This document shows, one piece after another, positions 41,522-50,554 of a DNA stretch of 64,000 nt. This DNA is from Thermoplasmata archaeon (lineage in GTDB: Archaea > Thermoplasmatota > Thermoplasmata > Lutacidiplasmatales > UBA184). Each line of letters starts with the position of its first letter. The first letter of the stretch is position 1. The notes below the pieces were generated by a model. The model was given only the letters and a program-made list of their open reading frames with translations. It was not told where the DNA came from and made no database searches. The position numbers and the translations under genes were made by a program. The stretch is taken from contig JAKIWG010000008.1 in the NCBI GenBank assembly GCA_022750155.1, forward strand, positions 1 through 64,000. Reading direction: 5' to 3'.

Positions 41522-42006
41522 TTCCCCGCGGCGGCCGTCGCGGCTTCCGGTTCCGCGCGCAGCCGGATCTTCAGCAGGTGCTCGATCTTCCGGATCATCG
41601 CATCCGGAGGTCGGAACCCGGCCGATTCCATCTTCAGCACGACGGATTTCTTCTCGTTGAGCTTCTTCGCGAGTTCCTCCGGGGTCCACGCGAGCTTCTC
41701 GCGGGCGGCACGGATGCGCTTCATCCAATCCGGGGCGAGCTCCATCTCGGGAAGCTCCCGGTACAGGTCTCGCTCCTCCAGGCGACGGCGGCCGGCCGAG
41801 AGGCGGTCCCCCATGGAGACCGGGACGGATGCGCCGGTCACGGGTCGGGTCGGTTGGAACGCCGTATCCGAAACGGGCGCGGGTGTTGCCGGAGGGTCGA
41901 TCGCCACGCCGAAGCGCGCACACGACGGGCAGACCGAGAGGACCGACCCTTCGATCTTGACCCGGTTCGTCGACTCGACTTCGGTCCCGCACATCTCACA
42001 CAGCAT
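41518..42006 (-). CDS. mbf1: Archaeal multiprotein bridging factor Mbf1
   Basis: The 162-residue product has an N-terminal zinc ribbon (C3, C6, C26, C29), a Pro-rich linker, and a helix-turn-helix at about residues 95-150 (RIRAAREKLAWTPEELAKKLNEKKSVV), the layout of archaeal Mbf1. In eukaryotes MBF1 bridges activators and TBP; in archaea it associates with ribosomes or the transcription machinery. A short inverted repeat lies about 100 bases upstream. It overlaps the small membrane protein gene at its stop. Confidence 0.92.
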   Translation of the reverse strand: MLCEMCGTEVESTNRVKIEGSVLSVCPSCARFGVAIDPPATPAPVSDTAFQPTRPVTGASVPVSMGDRLSAGRRRLEERDLYRELPEMELAPDWMKRIRAAREKLAWTPEELAKKLNEKKSVVLKMESAGFRPPDAMIRKIEHLLKIRLRAEPEAATAAAGN

Positions 42007-42106
42007 GTTTGTTCCTCCGTTCCTCCGCCCGAGGGCCCGACCCCATCGGCGTGAGCGTTCGCCCGATACCCTCGACGGTCCGGGGCGGCGCTTCGGCCAA
42101 TGAGTA

Positions 42107-42119
42107 TCCCTTCAAGGGA
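42107..42119. promoter_or_regulatory. Inverted repeat upstream of mbf1
   Basis: TCCCTT-C-AAGGGA is a perfect 6-base inverted repeat with one centre base, about 100 bases before the mbf1 ATG and 45 bases after the methyltransferase stop. It could be an operator; no binding protein is known. Confidence 0.3.
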
Positions 42120-42163
42120 ACGGCGAGCCCGAGCCGTTCTCACCTTCCGGAGGGGAGCCGTTC

Positions 42164-42760
42164 CTATAGTCGTTTCTGGAGGAGCGCCGCTCCACGCCGC
42201 GGGCGGGAGACGAGACCGACCCCAGCCTGCTCCCACCGCTCGATATCCCCCTCCCGGCGCCAGGGCGGAATCCCAAAGACGAGCCATCCGCCGGGGCGCA
42301 ACGCCCGGGTCGTCTCGGCGATCGCGGCGGGCACCGAGCCTTCGGCCATGCAACAGAGCACCCCGAGGGAGAGGACGACGTCCGCGCTCCCGTCCCGGAG
42401 CGGGAGGGCGGCCGCGTCTCCCACGATCAGCGCCCACGGGCCCTCCGGGGTCGGCGGGCGAGCGAGGTTCCGTCGGGCCTGGGCCAGCATCTCCGGCTGG
42501 GGGTCGAGCAGGACCCACCGGCCGACCTGACCCCGGGGGAGGAGACGGGCGAGCTCCTCCGCGTCGTACCCCGGCCCCGAACCCACATCCAGAATCGTGC
42601 TCCCGCTCGCCACGTGCGGAACGACCGAGCGCAGAATCCGGCGGATCCGCCAGCGTCGCAACCCGGTGCCGAGAAGCCACGCCCATCGGGGTCGCCCCGG
42701 CAGCGGGATCCGGCCCCGTACCGAATCCGGCGGTCGCGACCGGGACGGACGGTCACCCAT
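42164..42760 (-). CDS. Class I SAM-dependent methyltransferase
   Basis: The 198-residue product has a basic N-terminal helix, the SAM-binding motif I ILDVGSGPGYD at about residues 56-66, motif II LLDPQPEML, an acidic VVLSLGVL after GDAAALPLRDGSADVV, and LRPGGWLVFG as motif IV. The target is unknown; the UbiE/Coq5-like arrangement suggests a small molecule or lipid. It sits upstream of mbf1 on the same strand and is divergent from the EF-1alpha gene. Confidence 0.82.
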   Translation of the reverse strand: MGDRPSRSRPPDSVRGRIPLPGRPRWAWLLGTGLRRWRIRRILRSVVPHVASGSTILDVGSGPGYDAEELARLLPRGQVGRWVLLDPQPEMLAQARRNLARPPTPEGPWALIVGDAAALPLRDGSADVVLSLGVLCCMAEGSVPAAIAETTRALRPGGWLVFGIPPWRREGDIERWEQAGVGLVSRPRRGAALLQKRL

Positions 42761-42873
42761 CGGTCCACCCTTGCGTTCGATCGGTTCGCAACGGAGCTCC
42801 GCACGCGTCCGGAACCCTGAAACTTCCGGTTTGCGCCTGCACCTCGCTCACCGGCGGTCCCGGGGCAACAATG

Positions 42874-42883
42874 CCTATATAGG
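42874..42883 (+). promoter_or_regulatory. Strong TATA box of EF-1alpha
   Basis: The palindromic CCTATATAGG lies 33-42 bases before the ATG. It is one of the clearest promoters in the window, in keeping with a highly expressed gene. Confidence 0.8.
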
Positions 42884-42915
42884 GGCACCTTTTGGGCGCG
42901 CCCGGAGCCCCTCGC

Positions 42916-44196
42916 ATGGCACAGAAACCCCACCTCAACATCGTGTTCATCGGCCACGTCGACCACGGGAAGTCGACCACCGTCGGTCGCCTGCTGCTCG
43001 ACACCGGCTACATCCGCCAGGAAGAGATTGACAAGTTCCGTGCGGAAGCCGAGGCGAAGGGGAAGGCGACGTTCGAGTTCGCGTGGGTGATGGATGACCT
43101 CAAGGAGGAGCGGGAGCGCGGGGTCACGATCGACATCGCCCACCGGCGGTTTGACACCCAGAAGTACTACTTCACCATCATCGACGCGCCCGGCCACCGG
43201 GACTTCGTCAAGAACATGATCACCGGCACGAGCCAGGCCGATGCCGCGGTACTGGTCTGCTCCGCCGCCGAGGGCGTGCAGGAACAGACCCGCGAGCACA
43301 TCTTCCTGTCGCGGACGCTCGGCGTGAGCCAGCTGGTCTGCGCCATCAACAAGATGGACCGGCAAGAGGTCCAGTACTCCGAGAAGAAGTTCGAAGAGGT
43401 CAAGGAGGACCTTACCAAGCTCCTCAAGAACGTAGGGTTCAAGGTCGACACGCAGATCGTCTTCCTGCCGATCTCCGCCTTCAAGGACGACAACATCAAC
43501 AAGCCCTCCCCCAACATGCCCTGGTTCAAGGGCCCGACCCTGCTGCAGGCGCTCGACAACCTCAAGGTCCCCGAGAAGCCGACGGGCAAGCCGCTGCGGC
43601 TCCCGATCCAGGACGTCTACACGATCACCGGCATCGGCACGGTCCCCGTGGGACGCGTCGAGACCGGGACGCTCAAGATCGGCGACAAGGTCATCTTCCT
43701 GCCGGGTGGGAAATCCGGTGAGGTCAAGTCCATCGAGATGCACCACGAGCAGGTCCAGGAGGCGATTCCCGGCGACAACGTCGGCTTCAACGTCCGCGGG
43801 ATCGACAAGAACGACATCCGCCGGGGAGAGGTCGCCGGCCCCGTCTCCAACCCCCCGACGGTCGTGGAGAGCTTCACGGCCAACATCCAGGTCCTCAACC
43901 ACCCCTCGGTGATCACGGCGGGATACACCCCGGTCTTCCACTGCCACACCGCGCAGGTCGCGTGCGAGTTCACCGAACTGCTCAAGCGCCTCGACCCGAA
44001 GACGGGCCAGACCGCCGAGGAGAACCCCCAGACGCTCAAGACCGGGGACGCGGCCGTCGTCCGCATCACCCCGAAGCGTCCCCTCGTCATCGAGAAGTAC
44101 AAAGAGTTCCCCCAACTCGGCCGGTTCGCGGTGCGGGACATGGGTCAAACCGTCGCGGCGGGCGTCGTCGTCGACGTCAAGAAGCGCGAGGCGTAA
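42916..44196 (+). CDS. tef1A: Translation elongation factor 1-alpha
   Basis: The 426-residue GTPase carries aminoacyl-tRNA to the ribosome. G1 is [10 protein letters not shown]2 is in [10 protein letters not shown]3 is DAPGHRDF, G4 is NKMD, and the C-terminal two beta-barrels follow ([23 protein letters not shown]). Length and motif order are standard. A strong TATA box lies just upstream, and the S10 gene follows after 40 bases, the classical archaeal order. Confidence 0.98.
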   Translation: MAQKPHLNIVFIGHVDHGKSTTVGRLLLDTGYIRQEEIDKFRAEAEAKGKATFEFAWVMDDLKEERERGVTIDIAHRRFDTQKYYFTIIDAPGHRDFVKNMITGTSQADAAVLVCSAAEGVQEQTREHIFLSRTLGVSQLVCAINKMDRQEVQYSEKKFEEVKEDLTKLLKNVGFKVDTQIVFLPISAFKDDNINKPSPNMPWFKGPTLLQALDNLKVPEKPTGKPLRLPIQDVYTITGIGTVPVGRVETGTLKIGDKVIFLPGGKSGEVKSIEMHHEQVQEAIPGDNVGFNVRGIDKNDIRRGEVAGPVSNPPTVVESFTANIQVLNHPSVITAGYTPVFHCHTAQVACEFTELLKRLDPKTGQTAEENPQTLKTGDAAVVRITPKRPLVIEKYKEFPQLGRFAVRDMGQTVAAGVVVDVKKREA

Positions 44197-44236
44197 GCGC
44201 CCCCTTTCCCCTCGGAGACCGGGAGCGAGTTCGACC

Positions 44237-44548
44237 ATGCCGCAGAAAGCCCGAATCTCGTTGAGCGGCGTCGACGCGAAGAAGGTCGACTCGGTCTGCC
44301 GACAGATCCGCGAGATCTCCTCGAAGACGGGCGTGGCGATCGCGGGTCCGATTCCGCTCCCGACCAAGCATCTCAAGGTCCCGGTCCGGAAGGGACCGGA
44401 CGGGGGCGGCTCGAGCACTATCGACCACTGGGAGATGCGGATCCACAAGCGCCTGATCGACATCGACGCCGACGAACGGGCGCTGCGTCAGGTGATGCGC
44501 ATCCAGGTTCCGGACGGCGTCAACATCGAGATCGTCCTGAAGTCGTAA
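44237..44548 (+). CDS. rps10: 30S ribosomal protein S10
   Basis: The 103-residue product is an S10 of archaeal type: [17 protein letters not shown] start, [14 protein letters not shown] loop that reaches into the small subunit, and the [12 protein letters not shown] and [14 protein letters not shown]-terminal strands. It follows EF-1alpha and is followed after seven bases by the lipid decarboxylase gene. Confidence 0.97.
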   Translation: MPQKARISLSGVDAKKVDSVCRQIREISSKTGVAIAGPIPLPTKHLKVPVRKGPDGGGSSTIDHWEMRIHKRLIDIDADERALRQVMRIQVPDGVNIEIVLKS

Positions 44549-44555
44549 CGCGATC

Positions 44556-45182
44556 GTGTTCGCCCCCGGGTCGGGCCGCTACCTCGGGTCGGGACTTCTG
44601 GTTCTCCTCGCCCTTTTGATACTCGCGTTCGCCGTTCCGCACTCTGGGCAGCTCCCGCTCGCCGTCGCGTTCGTCGTCGGCGCGATGCTGTGGGCCTTCT
44701 TCGCCTGGTTCTTCCGAGATCCGGAGCGGGCCGCCGGTGAGGCGATCGTCTCGGCCGCCGACGGGAGAGTGCAGGGCGTGACCGTCGAGGGCGAGCGGCT
44801 ACGCATCGCGGTGTTCATGAACGTCACCGACGTCCACGTCAACCGCTTCCCTTTGGACGCCTCGGTGCGATCGATCGAGACCGCCGGTTCCGGGTTCCGC
44901 CCGGCGTACGCTCCGGAAGCCCACCATAACCTGCGCCGCCATTACCTGCTCCAGAGTGCGCTCGGTGAGGTCGAGGTCGTCCAGATGACCGGGATCGTGG
45001 CCCGTCGGCTCGTCTCCCTGGTCCATGCCGACGAATCGCACCGCAAGTCCGACCGGCTCGGCATGATCCTCCTCGGCTCCCGGGTCGATGTGCTCCTTCC
45101 CCGGGCGCGCGTGGAGGCCCAGGTCCGCGTGGGGGACCGGGTGCGCGCGGGCGTCACGACGATCGCCCGGGAGCGACCGTGA
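44556..45182 (+). CDS. asd: Archaetidylserine decarboxylase (pyruvoyl PSD-like)
   Basis: The 208-residue product is a short-form phosphatidylserine decarboxylase. An N-terminal stretch has two hydrophobic helices (residues 10-50), then FFRDPER, NVTDVHVNR, and HADESHRKSDRLGMILLGSR. Cleavage between Gly174 and Ser175 in LGSR would create the pyruvoyl group, so the enzyme is an alpha/beta pair made from one chain. It converts archaetidylserine to archaetidylethanolamine. The GTG at 44556 is the only credible start. The stop overlaps the pssA start (GTGA). Confidence 0.93.
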   Translation: MFAPGSGRYLGSGLLVLLALLILAFAVPHSGQLPLAVAFVVGAMLWAFFAWFFRDPERAAGEAIVSAADGRVQGVTVEGERLRIAVFMNVTDVHVNRFPLDASVRSIETAGSGFRPAYAPEAHHNLRRHYLLQSALGEVEVVQMTGIVARRLVSLVHADESHRKSDRLGMILLGSRVDVLLPRARVEAQVRVGDRVRAGVTTIARERP

Positions 45183-45946
45183 CCTCCCGGGGGCGGGTCT
45201 ACGCCAATCTGGCGACCCTCGCGAACGGCCTGGTGGGCGTGGGAGCCGTGGCGTACATCCTCGCCGGGAACAAGCTCTGGGCGATGCTCCTGATCGTCGC
45301 CGGCCTCGGCTTCGACGGTCTGGATGGGCTGTTGTCACGGCGTAGCGGCGTCCCGGGAGGCTGGTTCGGACGGGTCGCCGACTCGGTGTCGGATTCCGTC
45401 ACCTTCGGGGTCGCCCCCGCGGTGTTGGTGATCGTGCACACCGACCATCCGCTCCTGTGGGCCCCGTGGGGATGGGCGACGCTTTCGGTGGGGATCGCCC
45501 TGGCCATCCTGGCCGTCGCCCGCCTGGTCTACTTCACGCTTCGGGCCCATCACCTCCCCTACTTCCTGGGGGCCCCGACGCCCCAGACGGCCCTCGCCGT
45601 GATCGCGTTCGTCCTGTTCGGAGACGTTCCCGGATTCTGGGGGACCGACCCGCTCCTCGTGGTCGTCGGGACCGCGGTGGTCGCGATCCTGATGGTCGTC
45701 CCGGTCCGGTTCCCCAAGATACGACGAGGCAACCGTCTCCGAACGGCGATGACCGTGACCGCCGTCGCGCTGGTGGTCGCGATCCTCCCGCTCCAGTTCC
45801 GCCCGTCCGCGGGGAGCCCCCTCTACCTGCTGGCGCTCGCGGCCTCCCTGGTCGGCGCCGCCGGCATCGCCCTCTATTACCTCGCCGGACCGTGGAGCCT
45901 CCCGGCGCCGGCGACGCCGGCGCCTCCACCGGGAGACGTCCGGTGA
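45179..45946 (+). CDS. pssA: CDP-archaeol L-serine transferase (archaetidylserine synthase)
   Basis: The 255-residue membrane enzyme has the CDP-alcohol phosphotransferase motif DGLDGLLSRR...FGRVADSVSD (the usual DxxDGxxAR...GxxxDxxxD with Ser for Ala). About eight hydrophobic segments follow. Placed between asd and a pterin gene with GTGA overlaps on both sides, it should make archaetidylserine that Asd then decarboxylates. The GTG start at 45179 is set by the overlap. The C-terminus is Pro/Ala-rich. Confidence 0.92.
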   Translation: MTSRGRVYANLATLANGLVGVGAVAYILAGNKLWAMLLIVAGLGFDGLDGLLSRRSGVPGGWFGRVADSVSDSVTFGVAPAVLVIVHTDHPLLWAPWGWATLSVGIALAILAVARLVYFTLRAHHLPYFLGAPTPQTALAVIAFVLFGDVPGFWGTDPLLVVVGTAVVAILMVVPVRFPKIRRGNRLRTAMTVTAVALVVAILPLQFRPSAGSPLYLLALAASLVGAAGIALYYLAGPWSLPAPATPAPPPGDVR

Positions 45947-46359
45947 CGAGACCCTCTACCCGGGAACCGCCCTCGGCCCTCACCCCGCGCGAGGAGCTCC
46001 TGTTCGAGGCCGGGATCAAGCTCGGCGGGATCTTCCACCAATACCTCGGAACCCCGGTGTCGTCGCGCACCGCGAACGGGCTCGCCACCGCGATCGCCGA
46101 GGCGGTCGCCCTCCAGCCGTACGTCCATCGCGCGACCGTCGGGATCGACGTCACCGTCGGGGGGCCAGTCGGTCCCGGTCGCTTCGCCTACCACTACCTG
46201 CGGCCGGAGATGCTCTCGGTGCGCGTGGAGCTGCGGAACGGCGCGGTCCGGGTGGTGGCCGAGATGAGCTACCGGAAGGACCTCCGATACCCCTTGATGC
46301 ACGTCGTGTCGTCGCACCCGCCCGCGAAACGCGGGCCGACGCGCCGCCCTCGGTCCTAG
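45943..46359 (+). CDS. mptD: Archaeal dihydroneopterin aldolase MptD-like protein
   Basis: The 138-residue product has the MptD pattern: LLFEAGIKLGGIFHQYLGTPVS, then AIAEAVALQPYVHRATVGID and the YLRPEMLSVRVEL strands. In methanogens MptD cleaves dihydroneopterin to 6-hydroxymethyldihydropterin, the precursor of tetrahydromethanopterin or folate. Here, with Fhs and FolD present, the product may feed folate. GTG at 45943 overlaps the pssA stop (GTGA), and the stop lies in a CTAG shared with the convergent citrate synthase gene. Family assignment is by eye. Confidence 0.82.
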   Translation: MTRPSTREPPSALTPREELLFEAGIKLGGIFHQYLGTPVSSRTANGLATAIAEAVALQPYVHRATVGIDVTVGGPVGPGRFAYHYLRPEMLSVRVELRNGAVRVVAEMSYRKDLRYPLMHVVSSHPPAKRGPTRRPRS

Positions 46360-47483
46360 GAACGCTCCCCGATCGGCGTGTACCTCAGGTCCGTCGGACC
46401 GATGTACGCCGCCGTCGGGCGGATCAGGCGGAGGTCCTCGTACTCCTCGAGAACGTGGGCGGTCCACCCGGCGACGCGGCTCGCCGCGAAGATGGGGGTG
46501 AACAGGTCCTTGGGGATGCCGAGGAGCGTGTAGATCGAGCCCGAGTACAGGTCGACGTTCGGGTACAGCCCCTTCTCGCGCCGAACGACCTCCTCCTCCC
46601 GGCGCAGCAGGTCGTAGTAGCGGAGATTTCCCTTCGCCTCCCCCAGGCGATGCGACCACTCCCGCAGGATCGTGGCGCGCGGGTCCTCGACCTTGTAGAC
46701 CCGGTGGCCGAAGCCCATGATCCGCTCGTGGCGGGAGAGCTTCTCGCTCACGACGGTCTCCACGCGCCCGACGCTGCCGATCTCCTCCAACAGCTCCATC
46801 GCCCGCTCGTTCGCCCCCCCGTGCAGCGGGCCCTTCAACGTGCCGATGGCGCTCGTGACGGCCGAGTAGAGGTCGCTCAGCGTCGACGCGGTGACGCGCG
46901 CGGCGAACGTCGATGCGTTGAGCTCGTGGTCGGCGTGTAGGATCAGCGCGACGTCGAGCGCGCGGGTCTCGAGCTCGGTACCGGTCGCATCGCAGAGAGC
47001 GTAAAGCAGGTACGCCGCGTGGTCGAGCTCCGGCCGGGCCTGGAGCGGGGCCAGGCCGCGGCGCCGGCGGTGGAAGTAGCCGAGGATGGATGGGAGGACG
47101 GCGGTCAGCCGCTGCGCTCCCCCGATCGAACTCGCCCCCGGCCGGGTCTCTCCGGGTTCGAACACCGCGAGCGCCGAGACGGCGGTCCTCAGCACGTCCA
47201 TCGGCGAGCTCTCCGAGGGGATCTGGTCGAGCACCTGCACGACCCCCTTCGGCAGCTCCCTCAGGGTGACGAGGCGGCTCTTCAGCTCCGCGAGCTCCGC
47301 ACGGGCGGGAAGGCGTCCGTACCAGAGCAGGTAGGCGACCTCCTCGAAGTTGGATCGCTCGGCCAGGTCGCGGATGTCATACCCCTGGTAGATCAGTCGG
47401 CCGCCGCGCCCGTCGATGAAGCAGATGCGCGATTCGAGGGCGACGACGTCCTCGAGCCCCTTCTGCACGGACGTGTCGGCCAT
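46356..47483 (-). CDS. gltA: Citrate synthase
   Basis: The 375-residue product condenses oxaloacetate and acetyl-CoA. Catalytic and CoA-binding motifs are seen: HADHELNASTFAARV (His), GPLHGGANERAM (His), MGFGHRVYK and the C-terminal RPTAAYIGP. Short dimeric archaeal/Gram-positive-type length. A 2-methylcitrate synthase activity is also found in this family. The ATG at 47483 (MADTSV) is preferred to 47495. It overlaps mptD by four bases at CTAG. The transporter gene upstream on the same strand is 37 bases away. Confidence 0.95.
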   Translation of the reverse strand: MADTSVQKGLEDVVALESRICFIDGRGGRLIYQGYDIRDLAERSNFEEVAYLLWYGRLPARAELAELKSRLVTLRELPKGVVQVLDQIPSESSPMDVLRTAVSALAVFEPGETRPGASSIGGAQRLTAVLPSILGYFHRRRRGLAPLQARPELDHAAYLLYALCDATGTELETRALDVALILHADHELNASTFAARVTASTLSDLYSAVTSAIGTLKGPLHGGANERAMELLEEIGSVGRVETVVSEKLSRHERIMGFGHRVYKVEDPRATILREWSHRLGEAKGNLRYYDLLRREEEVVRREKGLYPNVDLYSGSIYTLLGIPKDLFTPIFAASRVAGWTAHVLEEYEDLRLIRPTAAYIGPTDLRYTPIGERS

Positions 47484-47520
47484 GGTGACCCCCAAATTCG
47501 CGGGGCGACCGAGCGGACGC

Positions 47521-48921
47521 TTAACCCGTTTGCGCCGACGCGGCGTCGCGAACGAGCTCCGGGGGGCCGCCGCCGGGGTCTGGGGTCGTGCCGGGGGCCC
47601 TCGTCCGGCGGAGATAGGCGACGTACGCCGCGGTCCACAGCGGGAGGGACGCGAGGAGGGCCCCGGCCGAGACGAGGAATGTGAGCCGGTAGCTGCCGAC
47701 GAGCGAGAGGACCCCGGAGAGCGCCGCCCCCATGACCGCCGCGAGGCCCCCGAGGGCTCCGCTCAGCCCGATGAGCCGTCCGGAGTCCCGCCCCGGGAGC
47801 GCGCGGAACAGGATCATGGACGAGGAGGTCGAGTAGAACGCGATCGCGGCTCCGAGGAGACCGAAGGCGATCACGTTGAGACCGAAGGCCCCCCGCCCCA
47901 CCGCGGGAGCGAAGGTGAACCCGGCGACGGCGAGGTAGCCGACGGCGCGCACGTAGGTCGCGCGCGCCACGAGCCGGTCCGGTCCGATCCGGCCGGTCAG
48001 GTTCCCCGACGCGGGGAAGGAGAACGACTGGGCGAAATTGTTCGAGAAGTTCACGAGGAAGATCGCCGCGGCCCCGACGCCGACCGAGTAGAGGTACGGA
48101 GTGTAGGAGATGTTGAACAGGTTCGAGCTCAGGTTGAACAGGAATCCCGCGGCGAGGATCAACGGCAGCTCGTGGTGGAGCTCCTCACGAGCCCAGCGCC
48201 GGAACCGGACGAAGCCCTGCCGGCTGATCCGGGGGTGGGTGGGGAAGAACGGGAAGGCGAGGTGAAAGGGCGGAGCGTGCCGCAGCCTCGCCACGAGGCT
48301 CTCCGGGTGGCGGGCCACGTCCCGTGTGGACGCCGGTTTCGCCACGTCCCGGATCCCGATCCACACCGCGAGGGCCGAGACGATCGACAGGAGCCCGAGG
48401 ACGTAGAGGAGGGGGGGCAGCGGCTCGTGTCCCGTCAGCCAGAAATATCCCACGAGGAGCCCGCCGAGCGAACCCAGGATGCTCATCTCCTGGAACGACG
48501 CGAACGCCGTCGGCCGTTCCTTCTCGCTGAACTGTTCGAGGATGAGGAGGTTCGACGCGTTCCCCCCCGCCGGTGCCAGGATCCCGACGAGGGTGTAGAA
48601 GACGTAGAGGAGCAACAGGCTGGTCGTGCCGGCGATCAGGAGAAAGAGGACGCCGAACCCGACGAAGTTCAGCAATAGGAGGCGGCGGCGGCTCGGGTAT
48701 CGGTCCGCCACGTACCCCCAACCGATCGAGGAAAGGATCACGGCCGCGTTGAACAAGGTGGCCGCCAGCGCGACGTCGACCCACGCTCCCCGGTAGGTGA
48801 TCAGGATGAGCAGCGGCAGCGCGACCCCGAACGCGGAGGTCGCCGCATTCACCGGAACGAACGCGAGAAGCCAGGGTCGGGCGACCAGGCGCGTCGGGAA
48901 CGTGGAGACCCACCGATGCAT
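47521..48921 (-). CDS. Major facilitator superfamily transporter
   Basis: The 466-residue product has about twelve membrane helices with an R-rich central loop and the characteristic motif after helix 2 (GWGYVADRYPSRRRL). The gene's position beside citrate synthase might suggest a carboxylate, but the sequence does not set the substrate. The start at 48921 is the first Met of the first helix region. A divergent intergenic space separates it from the AsnC-like gene. Confidence 0.85.
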   Translation of the reverse strand: MHRWVSTFPTRLVARPWLLAFVPVNAATSAFGVALPLLILITYRGAWVDVALAATLFNAAVILSSIGWGYVADRYPSRRRLLLLNFVGFGVLFLLIAGTTSLLLLYVFYTLVGILAPAGGNASNLLILEQFSEKERPTAFASFQEMSILGSLGGLLVGYFWLTGHEPLPPLLYVLGLLSIVSALAVWIGIRDVAKPASTRDVARHPESLVARLRHAPPFHLAFPFFPTHPRISRQGFVRFRRWAREELHHELPLILAAGFLFNLSSNLFNISYTPYLYSVGVGAAAIFLVNFSNNFAQSFSFPASGNLTGRIGPDRLVARATYVRAVGYLAVAGFTFAPAVGRGAFGLNVIAFGLLGAAIAFYSTSSSMILFRALPGRDSGRLIGLSGALGGLAAVMGAALSGVLSLVGSYRLTFLVSAGALLASLPLWTAAYVAYLRRTRAPGTTPDPGGGPPELVRDAASAQTG

Positions 48922-49000
48922 GGCCGGCCGACCGGTTTCCTATCGGGAGCCCATTTAAGACGGGCCGAGCGCAGTGGGCGCGGCGGCGACGCGCCTCAAC

Positions 49001-49011
49001 GCTTATTAAGC
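49001..49011 (+). promoter_or_regulatory. Palindromic TATA box of the AsnC-like gene
   Basis: GCTTATTAAGC is an interrupted palindrome containing the TATA-like TTATTAA, about 41-51 bases before the GTG at 49052. A repressor could bind the same bases. Confidence 0.55.
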
Positions 49012-49051
49012 GGGGCTGGTGTCGCGCCTCCGTTCACCAGAGGTTGGCTCG

Positions 49052-49285
49052 GTGGCGATTGGATTCGTCCTCATCAGCACGGCCCCCGCAAAGGAGCACG
49101 AGGTCTATACCGAGTTGCTCCGGGTCAAGGGGATCGTGGAATTGCACCCTCTCTTCGGCGAGTACGACCTGATTGCCAAGGTCGAGGCCGAGGACTTCAA
49201 TGCCCTCGGCCAGCTGGTCGTTGACAAGATCCGCTCCGTCTCCGGGGTCATCGACACGAAGACGCTCACGGGAATTAAGTTCTGA
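49052..49285 (+). CDS. Stand-alone Lrp/AsnC effector (RAM) domain protein
   Basis: The 77-residue product is a RAM ligand-binding domain without DNA-binding part: AIGFVLISTAPAKEHEVYTELLRV, EYDLIAKVEAEDFNAL and a final VIDTKTLTG. Such domains bind amino acids and multimerise; alone they may alter full-length Lrp proteins. The GTG at 49052 is used because the longer start at 49019 lies before the predicted transcript start. It is followed by a membrane protein gene after 17 bases. Confidence 0.85.
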   Translation: MAIGFVLISTAPAKEHEVYTELLRVKGIVELHPLFGEYDLIAKVEAEDFNALGQLVVDKIRSVSGVIDTKTLTGIKF

Positions 49286-49302
49286 AGGGGTTCGATAACA
49301 AC

Positions 49303-49626
49303 ATGCTTGATCTGGTAACGGCGACCGAGGCACTGACCGTCGGGGCGTGGCAGTTCGTCACGATCCTCCTGCTGATCTTCGGCCTGTTCCTCATCCTCGC
49401 GGGGCTGTTCACGGCCTACTTCGGCAGTGGGAAGAGCCGGACCATCGGCGTCGTCCTCCTCGTCGTGGGGATCGTCGTCGGCATCCTGATCAGCTACTCG
49501 TACAGCCGCGTCCTCGACCACGCGCTCACGGCGCTCGTCTGGGAGGCGTTCCTCGTGATCATCGCCGCCGTCATCGGCGCCCTCGCCGCGATCGCGATCT
49601 TCCTGGTCGCGATCATGAAGTCATAG
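49303..49626 (+). CDS. Three-helix membrane protein, function unknown
   Basis: The 107-residue product has three hydrophobic helices at about residues 18-40, 48-68 and 80-104, joined by short loops (FGSGKSRT, SYSRVLDHAL). No catalytic motif or family is recognised. It lies 17 bases after the RAM protein gene and 42 bases before the SAM adenosyltransferase gene, probably in one transcript. Confidence 0.7.
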   Translation: MLDLVTATEALTVGAWQFVTILLLIFGLFLILAGLFTAYFGSGKSRTIGVVLLVVGIVVGILISYSYSRVLDHALTALVWEAFLVIIAAVIGALAAIAIFLVAIMKS

Positions 49627-49668
49627 GCGGGCGGACCCCACCGCGCCGTCGCCCGACGGACGCCCCAC

Positions 49669-50499
49669 GTGCCGATGGCGCGACGTCGACTGCTGACGAT
49701 CTCCTCGGACGTCGGCGCGCTATACTCCGCCCAGATCAAGGGGGTCTTGCTCCACTTCGTCGCCCCCGACGCGCTGGTCGAGCTCACCCACGAGCTGCCG
49801 GCCCACCAGGTGGTCGAGGGGGCGTTCCTGTTCCGCCAGATGGTCGAGCGGTTCCCGGCGAGGGCAGTCCACCTGGCGATCGTCGACCCGGGAGTCGGAG
49901 GGCCGCGTGCCCCGATCGCCATCTCGTGCGAGAACGGGGCGGTGCTCGTCGGGCCGGACAACGGACTGCTGATCCCGGCGCGGGACCGCTGGGGTGGAGG
50001 GACCGCCGTACGCCTCGACCCTCGCCGGGTCGGAGCGGTGGGGGAGATCAGTGCCACGTTCGAGGGCCGGGACCTGTTCGCTCCCGCTGCGGGCCGGATC
50101 GCGACGGGGGTCCGCCCGTCGGCACTCGGTGCCCCGTGGGAGCCGATGAACCTGACCCTGCCCGAAGCGACCCGGCGATCCGGAACGGTCGACGGAGAGG
50201 TCGCGCACATCGACCGGTTCGGGAACCTGATCACGAATGTTCCCACGGAGTGGATCCCCCTCGATGCCGGGAGGATGCGCCTCACCTTGGCGGGGTCCCG
50301 GGGGGGAGTCATACGACGGGTTCGGACCTATGCGGAGCTCGACGAGGACGAACTCGGCGTCCTCGGCTCGAGCTTCGGGACCCTCGAGATCTCCGTCCGG
50401 GAGGGCCGCGCCGTGGAGCGGGGCCACCCGAAGGTCGGCGCCCGGGTCCGGCTCTGGACGGCGCCTGGGGGTTCGCGAAGCCCGAAAGCCCCTAAATAG
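49669..50499 (+). CDS. SAM hydroxide adenosyltransferase (DUF62 family)
   Basis: The 276-residue product matches the DUF62 family, which hydrolyses SAM to adenosine and methionine, related to fluorinases. Motifs are the N-terminal [17 protein letters not shown], the [10 protein letters not shown] loop, VGPDNGLL, and [11 protein letters not shown] in the C-terminal domain. The role in archaea is unclear; SAM turnover or repair is suggested. GTG at 49669 and ATG at 49675 are both possible. The dnaJ TATA box overlaps its stop. Confidence 0.88.
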   Translation: MPMARRRLLTISSDVGALYSAQIKGVLLHFVAPDALVELTHELPAHQVVEGAFLFRQMVERFPARAVHLAIVDPGVGGPRAPIAISCENGAVLVGPDNGLLIPARDRWGGGTAVRLDPRRVGAVGEISATFEGRDLFAPAAGRIATGVRPSALGAPWEPMNLTLPEATRRSGTVDGEVAHIDRFGNLITNVPTEWIPLDAGRMRLTLAGSRGGVIRRVRTYAELDEDELGVLGSSFGTLEISVREGRAVERGHPKVGARVRLWTAPGGSRSPKAPK

Positions 50500-50500
50500 A
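50491..50500 (+). promoter_or_regulatory. TATA box of dnaJ
   Basis: CCTAAATAGA overlaps the upstream stop codon and lies 55-64 bases before the dnaJ ATG, leaving a leader of about 30 bases. Confidence 0.6.
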
Positions 50501-50554
50501 AAAGTCGGTTCGATACGGCGACGCGGACCGAATCCGCGTCGTTCGGTGGAACGG

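Noticed and set aside
42427-44463. Minus-strand frame of 678 residues across EF-1alpha
   Set aside because: It lies opposite EF-1alpha and S10, whose motifs are unmistakable.
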